Source: Myxococcaceae bacterium
GTDB lineage: Bacteria > Myxococcota > Myxococcia > Myxococcales > Myxococcaceae
NCBI GenBank assembly: GCA_018262385.1
Contig: JAGSPQ010000011.1
Location: 1-12,877, forward strand
Length of the DNA: 12,877 nt
Direction of reading: 5' to 3'
Shown here: positions 6,790 to 11,912 of the stretch, piece by piece
Numbering within the stretch: position 1 is the first letter of the stretch
Layout of the letters: the number at the start of each line of letters is the position of its first letter
The notes under the pieces: generated by a model
The model's database searches: none
What the model saw: only the letters and a program-made list of their open reading frames with translations
What the model was told of the DNA's origin: nothing
Position numbers and translations under genes: made by a program

Positions 6790-6833
6790 GTTGCTCCGTG
6801 CCCGATCACGTTGATCGGGAGGAAAGGAGCAAC
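6790..6833 (+). promoter_or_regulatory. 5' leader hairpin that pairs with the ribosome-binding site
   Basis: Two nested perfect inverted repeats lie just before the ATG at 6837. The inner stem is CCCGATCA (6801-6808) with TGATCGGG (6812-6819) and a 3-nt loop CGT. The outer stem is GTTGCTCC (6790-6797) with GGAGCAAC (6826-6833). An internal loop of 3 nt on the left (6798-6800) and 6 nt on the right (6820-6825) separates them. The right outer arm contains GGAG of the Shine-Dalgarno AAGGAG (6824-6829), 7 nt before the ATG. The folded leader would therefore hide the ribosome-binding site. No U-tract follows, so it is not a Rho-independent terminator for the upstream cluster. Confidence 0.6.
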
Positions 6834-6836
6834 AAC

Positions 6837-7514
6837 ATGCAAAGCACAGCTCGCATCGCAGTCGCGGCCGTTGCGTTGATTTCGATTGCAGCGTTCGGGC
6901 AAGAGTCAGCGACGACCACTGAGACCACCACCACTGAAGTTGATGAGTTCGGCGCCACCACCACCACCACCCGGATCGACGAGACCCGGCCCACCCTCAT
7001 CACCCCGATCGGCATGGCCATTGACGTCGGAGGTGGCGTTCATGGCTGGGTCGACAACGGCCTGGACGGCCTGGTGCAGACCGGCGGTTCCTGGGAAGCC
7101 CGCCTGACGATCGGAACCCGGACGTTCCTCGCTGGAGAAATTGCGTACGTCGGAACCGCGAATGCGGCGGAGGACAACATCGGGCTCGACCCCAACGCCC
7201 TGCTCGTCTCCAACGGCTTCGAGGGTCTGCTGAGGGTGAACGCCATGTTGGACGAGTGGCAGCCCTACGCGGTCGCCGGGTACACCTACCGGTACTTCAC
7301 CCTCTCGAACGAGGCGACCAACACCGCCGCTCTCGTGGACGGTGCTGACCAGCATGAAATCCCGGTCGGGGTGGGCGTTGCCTACCGCTTCAAGGGCTTC
7401 GTTGCCGACGCCCGGTTCATGGTTCACCCGGCGGTTTCGAGCGAAGTGACTCCGCTGGCCGACACCCTTCCGACCGCGCTCAGCCTCGTCGGGAAGGTCG
7501 GCTTCGAGTTCTAA
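6837..7514 (+). CDS. Outer-membrane beta-barrel protein
   Basis: 225 residues. The start at 6837 has a strong Shine-Dalgarno (AAGGAG, 7 nt upstream) and a clear Sec signal peptide, MQSTARIAVAAVALISIAAF, with cleavage likely after GQ at about 22. The frame is open back to 6774 but that extension lacks protein character. After the signal is a Thr-rich linker (about 26-46), then from about 58 a series of alternating polar/hydrophobic segments, e.g. WEARLTIGTRTFLAGEIAYV, YAVAGYTYRYFTL, IPVGVGVAYRFKGFVADARF and LSLVGKVGFEF. The last residue is Phe, as in the C-terminal beta-signal of BAM substrates. The pattern and size suggest an eight-stranded OmpA/OmpX-type barrel; no OmpA-like peptidoglycan domain is present. 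The linker DNA contains five CCA triplets in a row (6955-6969). Its function is not identifiable; it could be a structural protein or a small pore. Confidence 0.8.
   Translation: MQSTARIAVAAVALISIAAFGQESATTTETTTTEVDEFGATTTTTRIDETRPTLITPIGMAIDVGGGVHGWVDNGLDGLVQTGGSWEARLTIGTRTFLAGEIAYVGTANAAEDNIGLDPNALLVSNGFEGLLRVNAMLDEWQPYAVAGYTYRYFTLSNEATNTAALVDGADQHEIPVGVGVAYRFKGFVADARFMVHPAVSSEVTPLADTLPTALSLVGKVGFEF
6955..6969 (+). repeat. (CCA)5 microsatellite in the Thr-rich linker
   Basis: Five tandem CCA triplets encode part of the run ATTTTTR in the mature N-terminal linker of the barrel protein. Because the unit is 3 bp, changes in copy number would alter linker length without a frameshift. The tract is short, so length variation is only a possibility. 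Confidence 0.5.
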
Positions 7515-7530
7515 GCGCCGACCAGAATTC

Positions 7531-8022
7531 TCAAGGCTTCGAGAGGCAGCTCCAGCGTACCCGGAGCTGCCTTTCGTCGTCTGGAGTGGGGGCGATGGTG
7601 CTGTTGCCGGGGTTCATCACCGACACCCGCTCGCTGGCGAGGATGTGGGGCAGCCCCAGAGCGTGGCCCAGCTCGTGGGCGATGGTGATGTCGAGCTCGC
7701 GGCCCGCCATCCTGGTGTTCACCTGCACCTCGCCGGTCTTCGGTTGGTAGATGCCGTGCAGCATCGCGACCGTCGGGATGAAGCGAATCGGCACCCGCTG
7801 GGTCCCGGCCTGCGGATCGAGGGTGATCGCCTCGAGGCCGACGCCACGCCACAAAGAGATCGCCGCCGTGATCCCTTCGCGCTGCGGCGCGGTGAGCTCC
7901 GCGGAGGGAGTGATCACCACCGGCTCGCAGGGGTCATAGACGATGTCGCCGGAAGGATCCGCGGCAGGCGCACCGCAGGCGAACAGGACTGACGCACTGA
8001 CGACCAGAATGAACTTGAGCAA
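7531..8022 (-). CDS. Small metzincin-type metalloprotease lipoprotein
   Basis: 163 residues. The N-terminus MLKFILVVSASVLFAC is a lipoprotein signal: Lys3, a hydrophobic core and lipobox LFAC with Cys16 as lipid anchor. Residues 116-126 are HELGHALGLPH, the zinc site HExxHxxGxxH of the metzincin clan with Glu117 as catalytic base. SVMNP (Met136) is in the place of the Met-turn, 10 residues beyond the last His. This pattern is closest to matrixin-like (M10-type) enzymes. The protein is very short for a secreted protease: no propeptide is evident, and only about 100 residues come before the zinc helix. Two further Cys (32 and 159) could form a disulfide. The start is a TTG at 8022; an in-frame stop at 8034-8032 rules out a longer N-terminus. 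The protein is probably anchored in the outer or inner membrane facing the periplasm or surface. The substrate is unknown. Confidence 0.85.
   Translation of the reverse strand: MLKFILVVSASVLFACGAPAADPSGDIVYDPCEPVVITPSAELTAPQREGITAAISLWRGVGLEAITLDPQAGTQRVPIRFIPTVAMLHGIYQPKTGEVQVNTRMAGRELDITIAHELGHALGLPHILASERVSVMNPGNSTIAPTPDDERQLRVRWSCLSKP
7540..7576 (+). terminator. Hairpin terminator between convergent genes
   Basis: Arms CGAGAGGCAGCTCC (7540-7553) and GGAGCTGCCTTTCG (7563-7576) form a 14-bp stem with one G-T wobble and a 9-nt loop. It lies 26 nt after the stop of the barrel gene and inside the last codons of the convergent protease gene (stop 7531-7533). On the plus strand the only T-run is TTT within the right arm, so it is not a classic U-tract terminator, but a GC-rich stem of this length in this place is most simply a transcription stop or 3'-end stabiliser for the barrel mRNA. 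Confidence 0.5.
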
Positions 8023-8028
8023 GCGCCG

Positions 8029-8058
8029 ACCCTACGGGGCCGGGCTCGGTTTTGTGAA
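8029..8058 (-). promoter_or_regulatory. Candidate promoter of the metalloprotease gene (possibly leaderless)
   Basis: On the minus strand TTCACA (8058-8053) is one mismatch from the -35 consensus TTGACA, and TAGGGT (8034-8029) resembles a -10 element, with an 18-bp spacer. The TTG start codon is only 6 nt after the -10 hexamer, so transcription would begin at or next to the start codon. No Shine-Dalgarno is present, which fits a leaderless mRNA. The call is by eye only. Confidence 0.35.
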
Positions 8059-8203
8059 GGTGGGAAGTGCTCGGGAATTTCACCACCGCTGACGGCATCA
8101 ACGCGCCGCGGTCGGATCGCAACGGCTGCGCGGCGGCTCAGCAGGGACCAGGCGGCCCGCGGGGCATTGGAGGTGGACCGGTCGATGCACCAGCAGCAGC
8201 CCC

Positions 8204-8974
8204 ATGCGCACTGGGGCCTCACTGCTCGCGGCGGGGTTGCTGTTCGGGGGTGGGGCCCTGGCCACCGAGGCGCGCGTGAATGCGGCCGCGGGCCGCCAGC
8301 CGATCGCTCCGGCGATCTACGAGGGCAGCTTCGGCGACCCGGCGCAGGAAGCTCGGCTGGCCGCCGCCTGGGGGATCGCGCTGCCCAACCGGGAGCTGGC
8401 CCGGGTGGCCCTGCTCGGGATGTTCGGCCAGCAGGGCGTGGCGGGCGGGTCGAGCGGTCCGCCGCTGCCTGCGGATCACGGCCCGGCGATCGCGCTGTAC
8501 ACGAACTACGACGGGCAGGGCGGCCGCTTCGGCCACACCTCGATCCAGACCCACAGCGCCAACCGCCAGCTGTCGGTGTTCGCCGCGTTCGATCTCGACG
8601 CGAAGGTGACGGTGGTGCTGCTGAACCAGAGCCCGGCGGTGGCGGACGCGGTAGTGCTCGGCTTCCAGGGCATGGGCCAGAAGGGCAGCTGGCGCGCGTT
8701 CGAGCTCACCGGCGACGGCCCGATCGCCGCGGCTGGCGCGGGCACCCTCTACGACGCGGTGCTCACCCGCACCGTCCAGCCCTACTCGGCGGTGCTGATC
8801 GAGTACCGCCCGGTGGGTGGCATCCTGCCGATTCGCGCGGAGGAACCGCTGCCGGCGGTCGAGGGGGTCGAGGGCGTGGCGGCGCCGATCGGCTGCTCGG
8901 CCAGCGCGCTGGAGATCCTGTCGCTCGCGCTGCTGGCGCGGGTGGGCTTTGGCCGCCGCCGCTCGCCGCGCTGA
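8204..8974 (+). CDS. GH44-related protein lacking the catalytic barrel, with MYXO-CTERM-like tail
   Basis: 256 residues. A signal peptide (MRTGASLLAAGLLFGGGALA) is followed by VNAAAGRQPIAPAIYEGSFG, which resembles the start of glycoside hydrolase family 44 endoglucanases ('a.r.pISP.IYG.nf'). The sequence then goes directly to the family's C-terminal part: VALLGMFGQQGV, LYTNYDGQGGRFGHTSIQ, RQLSVFAAFD and VTVVLLNQSP. The roughly 350-400 residues between these, carrying the TIM barrel and both catalytic Glu, are absent, so no cellulase activity is expected. The C-terminus PIGCSASALEILSLALLA, then a Gly-containing stretch and RRRSPR, resembles MYXO-CTERM: an invariant Cys (231), a hydrophobic helix and an Arg cluster. 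These tags are processed by myxosortases for surface display. No Shine-Dalgarno precedes this ATG. It may be a decayed gene with an in-frame deletion or a repurposed binding domain. It converges on the next gene with a 6-bp gap. Confidence 0.65.
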   Translation: MRTGASLLAAGLLFGGGALATEARVNAAAGRQPIAPAIYEGSFGDPAQEARLAAAWGIALPNRELARVALLGMFGQQGVAGGSSGPPLPADHGPAIALYTNYDGQGGRFGHTSIQTHSANRQLSVFAAFDLDAKVTVVLLNQSPAVADAVVLGFQGMGQKGSWRAFELTGDGPIAAAGAGTLYDAVLTRTVQPYSAVLIEYRPVGGILPIRAEEPLPAVEGVEGVAAPIGCSASALEILSLALLARVGFGRRRSPR

Positions 8975-8980
8975 GCTGCT

Positions 8981-10138
8981 TCAGGGTCCGGGCACGGCCC
9001 ACTCTTCGCGCTCGGGCTCGGGCAGGTGAAGGAAGCCTTCGGGCAGCAGGCTGGTCGCGAGCATCACGTCGTTGATGTCGACGTAGTCGAGCCAGCTGGC
9101 GACGCGCCGATGCTCCGGGAGCAGCCAGTACGACTCGAGCGCGTCGCGCAGCCCGACGTGCCGGGTGAGCTGGGCGACGGTCGACGCCTCGAGCCGGCCG
9201 GCGGCGACCTGATCTTCGAACAGCGGCAGCCCGGCGAGGCCGATCGCCAGCCCGAGCTCGCGAAAGCCGAGCCGCCCTTCGGCGGGGGCGAGCGGGTTGG
9301 CCTGGGCCGCGTAGAGCCGCAGGCCCACCGCGGCGGCCTCGAGCAGCGCGTCGATCAGCTCGGGGCTCTGGCGAAGCTGCGCCAGCCGGCAGGCATCGGC
9401 GAGCAGGCTGCCGAGGCTGAGCGGATCGGCGCTCACCAACCCCTCGGGGTCGAGCATCTGGAAGAACTTCCCGGTCGGCAGCGGTGGCTCGAGCGGTTGC
9501 CCGAGCGAGCTCGCTGTGGCCTGCAGCTGGGAGCAGGTGACGAACCCGTCGAGTGGATCGTGCTGCCCCATCGAAGGCACCAGCGCGCGCTTGAGGTCGA
9601 TGCTGAGCTTCCACACCATCCGCTCTTCGTCCGCAGCGCCGTAGGTGAAGGCGCGCTGCGCGACCTGGGCCAGCTCGCAGGCCCAGCGGTTGTACTTCGG
9701 GTCTCCGGTCGACCGGCTCACCTGATCGAGCGCGTGCATCCACCGGGTGAGGTAGTGGAAGTACTGCCCGTCGCGATCCCACTCCAGCCGCTCGTCGTAC
9801 CGCTCGCCTGCCGCCCGCTCGGGCAGGGGCTTGCCGATGCGCAGGCCGCCGGCGGTGGGGTGGGCCGAACCCTGCTGCTCCGACAGCCCGCTGATCCACC
9901 CGGTGCGCGGATCGTCCGTCCGGTGGCGCCCCAGCACCCGGTGCACCTGGTCGACCAGCTTCAGCGCCAGCCGCAGCCAGGCCGCGTCGCCGGTCGCGTG
10001 CGCCAGGCCGAGAAAATTGCAGACCGCGAACGCGTCGGTCCACAAGTAGCGCTGCGGGGTGACGGCCGAGGTCAGCCCGGTGCGGTCGGCGAACCGGTTC
10101 ATCAGCTCGAGCGCCCGCGAGGTCCGCGCGTCTTCCAT
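8981..10138 (-). CDS. Uncharacterised alpha-helical protein, possibly of six-hairpin glycosidase-like fold
   Basis: 385 residues, no signal peptide. I do not recognise a named family. The composition is largely helical, with recurring blocks such as YLWTDAFAVCNFLGLAHATG, WLRLALKLVDQVHRVLG, LEWDRDGQYFHYLTRWMHAL and RWACELAQVAQRAF. The pairing of 'aW..A..L.......' helices with the aromatic-rich motif EWDRDGQYFHYLTRW (119-133) is reminiscent of the (alpha/alpha)6 toroid used by N-acylglucosamine epimerase and several glycosidase families; this is an inference from pattern only. The ATG at 10138 follows GGAGCGGGAG on the minus strand, a plausible ribosome-binding site. The frame stays open upstream to 11047 because it lies opposite the hsp20 gene; that part is a shadow. 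The gene is divergent from hsp20 and converges on the GH44-like gene. Confidence 0.8.
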   Translation of the reverse strand: MEDARTSRALELMNRFADRTGLTSAVTPQRYLWTDAFAVCNFLGLAHATGDAAWLRLALKLVDQVHRVLGRHRTDDPRTGWISGLSEQQGSAHPTAGGLRIGKPLPERAAGERYDERLEWDRDGQYFHYLTRWMHALDQVSRSTGDPKYNRWACELAQVAQRAFTYGAADEERMVWKLSIDLKRALVPSMGQHDPLDGFVTCSQLQATASSLGQPLEPPLPTGKFFQMLDPEGLVSADPLSLGSLLADACRLAQLRQSPELIDALLEAAAVGLRLYAAQANPLAPAEGRLGFRELGLAIGLAGLPLFEDQVAAGRLEASTVAQLTRHVGLRDALESYWLLPEHRRVASWLDYVDINDVMLATSLLPEGFLHLPEPEREEWAVPGP

Positions 10139-10147
10139 TCTCCCGCT

Positions 10148-10160
10148 CCGGTGCAACCGG
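10148..10160. promoter_or_regulatory. Short palindrome CCGGT-GCA-ACCGG upstream of the 385-residue protein gene
   Basis: A perfect 5-bp inverted repeat with a 3-bp centre, starting 10 bp before the minus-strand ATG at 10138. It could be a repressor site or only a chance GC-rich palindrome; it is too short to decide. Confidence 0.2.
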
Positions 10161-10253
10161 TGTGCTCGAGTCGGCGAGGTAACGCGGGCGGCGAAAGTCG
10201 TGCGCGGCACGCCGGGGTTGCGCCGATTTCGGGCGGGCCCGTCGTCCCTCTCC

Positions 10254-10276
10254 TCACACGCCCAAAGGGCATGTGA
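10254..10276. promoter_or_regulatory. Near-perfect 23-bp palindrome in the hsp20 upstream region
   Basis: Arms TCACACGCCC (10254-10263) and GGGCATGTGA (10267-10276) flank AAA and are complementary except at one position. It lies 61 bp before the hsp20 ATG, in the 198-bp region between divergent genes. It does not match CIRCE (TTAGCACTC-N9-GAGTGCTAA), and no convincing sigma-32 promoter is seen. The position and symmetry suit a dimeric regulator's operator, or a leader hairpin if transcription starts upstream of it. No other feature is seen in the rest of this gap. Confidence 0.4.
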
Positions 10277-10336
10277 CTTGCTGGTCGGCCGAGCCGCGGG
10301 CCGCCCTGGTCCGCCAATCACCAAACGGAGTGGGTC

Positions 10337-11038
10337 ATGGCGAATCTGGTTCAGTGGAGACGGCCGGGGATGTTGAGCCTGCAGCGGGACATCGAAGATG
10401 TGTTCGAGGACTTCGGGGTGCCGCGCTCGATTCGGCGCGACATGGAGCGCCTGTTCGACGAGGTCGATTCTCCGCGCTCGCTGTGGCGCGAGATGGATCG
10501 GCTGATGGAGCAGTTCGAGGCTCCGCCTTCGCTCGGCTCGCGGGTGGCGCGGTTGTTCGAGAACGTGATCGGCCCGTCGCGGAAGGTGTTCGGCGGGCAG
10601 CTGGGCATGCGGGGAGATGAGATGTTCGTCCCGCAGCTCGACCTGGTCGAGCAGGAGAAGGAGTACGTGATGAAGGCGGACGTGCCCGGCATTCGCGAGC
10701 AGGACATCGACATTCACATCGACGACAACAACCGGCTCACCATCAGCGGCGAGCGGCGGAAGGAGGAGACCCGGAAGGTGCGCGGCTACGAATACCAGGA
10801 GCGCAGCTACGGCTCGTTCTCCCGCACCATCGATCTCCCCCGGTCGATCGACGCGTCGAAGATCCAGGCCGAGTTCCACAACGGCGTGCTCGAGCTTCAC
10901 GTCCCGAAGATCGAGGGCGTGCAGACCCACAAGATCCCGCTCTCGCGGGGCGAGGAGCCGCGGGTGACGGGCGGCAACGGCCACGGGGTCCAGGTCCAGC
11001 AGGGCCAGGGCCAGGGCCAGCCGCAGGTCCACCCCTAG
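10337..11038 (+). CDS. Small heat-shock protein (Hsp20/alpha-crystallin family)
   Basis: 233 residues, longer than the usual 140-170. It is an ATP-independent cytoplasmic holdase that keeps unfolding proteins soluble. The alpha-crystallin domain is at about 97-191: VPQLDLVEQEKEYVMKADVP (98-117), NNRLTISGERR, YQERSYGSFSRTIDLP and the final strand NGVLELHVPK. The C-terminal anchoring motif I-x-I/V/L is KIPL (199-202). The N-terminal arm holds four tandem 17-residue units from residue 16 to about 83: QRDIEDVFEDFGVPRSI, RRDMERLFDEVDSPRSL, WREMDRLMEQFEAPPSL and GSRVARLFENVIGPSRK. The C-terminus is a Gln/Gly-rich tail. A Shine-Dalgarno GGAG sits 6 nt before the ATG. The gene stands alone, with its own upstream region and a hairpin after the stop, so it is probably a single transcription unit under stress control. 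Confidence 0.93.
   Translation: MANLVQWRRPGMLSLQRDIEDVFEDFGVPRSIRRDMERLFDEVDSPRSLWREMDRLMEQFEAPPSLGSRVARLFENVIGPSRKVFGGQLGMRGDEMFVPQLDLVEQEKEYVMKADVPGIREQDIDIHIDDNNRLTISGERRKEETRKVRGYEYQERSYGSFSRTIDLPRSIDASKIQAEFHNGVLELHVPKIEGVQTHKIPLSRGEEPRVTGGNGHGVQVQQGQGQGQPQVHP
10382..10585 (+). repeat. Four tandem 51-bp coding repeats in the hsp20 N-terminal arm
   Basis: Residues 16-83 of the Hsp20 protein form four consecutive 17-residue units. Position 14 is Pro in all four; position 2 is Arg in the first three; position 8 is a bulky hydrophobic residue (F, F, M, F); and the region 5-9 is an acidic/basic amphipathic segment. The DNA has diverged at synonymous positions, so the duplication is not recent. 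Confidence 0.65.
11000..11017 (+). repeat. (CAGGGC)3 hexanucleotide repeat in the hsp20 tail
   Basis: Three perfect tandem CAGGGC units encode the QGQGQGQ stretch of the Hsp20 C-terminal tail. A change in unit number would keep the frame and alter only tail length. Confidence 0.5.
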
Positions 11039-11050
11039 CGGAGCCACGGC

Positions 11051-11081
11051 CGCCGCGCGTCGCTGCTACGGACGCGCGGCG
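11051..11081. terminator. Bidirectional hairpin between hsp20 and the convergent DUF547 gene
   Basis: A perfect 11-bp GC-rich stem, CGCCGCGCGTC (11051-11061) and GACGCGCGGCG (11071-11081), with a 9-nt loop. It starts 13 bp after the hsp20 stop and covers the stop codon (11068-11066) of the convergent minus-strand gene. Neither side has a T-run, so it may slow polymerase or protect 3' ends in both directions rather than act as a classic intrinsic terminator. Confidence 0.5.
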
Positions 11082-11905
11082 AGCTGCCAGTCGAACGGCA
11101 CGTACTGCAGCGCGCAGTGCTCGAGCTTCGGGCCGCTGGCCTTGTCGAGATCTCCGCGGGTGTCGCAGCCGGGGCGATCGACGCAGGCCTCGGGGAGAAA
11201 CGCCCAGACGAACTGGAGCACGTTGGTGCGCCCTTCCGGCAGCGCGGCGCGGATGTCCGCCTCGTGGATCCGGAACAGCGGCGAGAGGTGAATCCCGTCG
11301 GGCTTCAGCTGCACGTGGCGCCCGGCCTGGACGAAGCGGCTGACCGCGTCGTTGAGCTGCCCGTCGAGGGTGTCGGCCTGGTACGGGGTCCCATCGAGCA
11401 GCGCGCAGCCTTTGGCTCCGCAGGCGAGCGCGAACGGGATTCGCGAGTCGCCGGTCTCGGAGAGGAAGCGCCGCTCCAGCGACCAGAGGGTGAACCGCCG
11501 CCCGCCGATCGGCCAGCTGCGCAGCCAGTAGAAGTGCCGCCCCGCCGAGTCGAGCTGCGCGTCGCGGTCGACCTCGAGCCCGGCCTGCAGCACCAGCGCG
11601 TGGTAGGCGTTGAGCCAGAAGGCGAGCCGGTCGTCGGCCGACTCGAACTGCTCGGGGCGGTTGAGCGGAGAGACCCGCGCCAGCTGGGCGACGAAGTCGT
11701 CGAGGCCGGCGCGATCGTTCTTCAGGCCGGCGTAGTCGACCAGCCCGCTCGCGCTCACGTGCTGGAGCGCCCGGGCGAGCGGCCGGTAATCGAGCGGCGC
11801 GTCGCCTTCGGGGACCGCGGCCGGCAGGTGGCCATCGACGTAGACCAACGCCGCGGCGGAGATCAGGCAGCAGACGAGGAACGCGAAGGCGAGCCGCTTG
11901 AGCAC
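11066..11905 (-). CDS. DUF547 domain protein, exported
   Basis: 279 residues. An N-terminal signal or anchor (MLKRLAFAFLVCCLISAAAL) precedes a DUF547 domain at about 53-235. The matching blocks are SGLVDYAGLK, RLAFWLNAYHALVL (family 'lAFWiNaYNalvl'), FTLWSLER, IPFALACGAKGCALLDGTPY (family 'ALvCgakgCP.L....Y'), LDGQLNDAVSRFV and LSPLFRIHEADI. The conserved Pro after CGAKGC is Ala here. DUF547 has no established biochemical role that I can state; the Cys pair at 162 and 167 and the conserved Asn/His region could form an active site. The start is a GTG at 11905, 7 bp after the stop of the TonB gene, so it belongs to the ExbD-TonB operon and is probably a periplasmic partner. It converges on hsp20 over a shared hairpin. 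Confidence 0.85.
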   Translation of the reverse strand: MLKRLAFAFLVCCLISAAALVYVDGHLPAAVPEGDAPLDYRPLARALQHVSASGLVDYAGLKNDRAGLDDFVAQLARVSPLNRPEQFESADDRLAFWLNAYHALVLQAGLEVDRDAQLDSAGRHFYWLRSWPIGGRRFTLWSLERRFLSETGDSRIPFALACGAKGCALLDGTPYQADTLDGQLNDAVSRFVQAGRHVQLKPDGIHLSPLFRIHEADIRAALPEGRTNVLQFVWAFLPEACVDRPGCDTRGDLDKASGPKLEHCALQYVPFDWQLAARP

Positions 11906-11912
11906 CCGGCTG

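Noticed and set aside
6790..6833. Leader hairpin as a Rho-independent terminator of the ABC cluster
   Set aside because: It is followed by purine-rich sequence and the start codon of the next gene, with no T-run, and it contains that gene's ribosome-binding site.
9026..10276. Plus-strand open frame of 416 codons
   Set aside because: It is antisense to the 385-residue protein gene and has the repetitive Arg/Gln/Leu/Pro composition of a shadow frame; the minus-strand gene has the better start and codon pattern.
10139..10336. CIRCE element or sigma-32 promoter for hsp20
   Set aside because: No TTAGCACTC/GAGTGCTAA pair and no convincing CTTGAA...CCCCAT pair were found. The only strong symmetry is the 23-bp palindrome, reported separately.
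10139..11047. Upstream extension of the 385-residue minus-strand protein to 688 residues
   Set aside because: The extension runs antisense through the Hsp20 gene and the divergent promoter region. The ATG at 10138 has a ribosome-binding site and begins the protein-like part.
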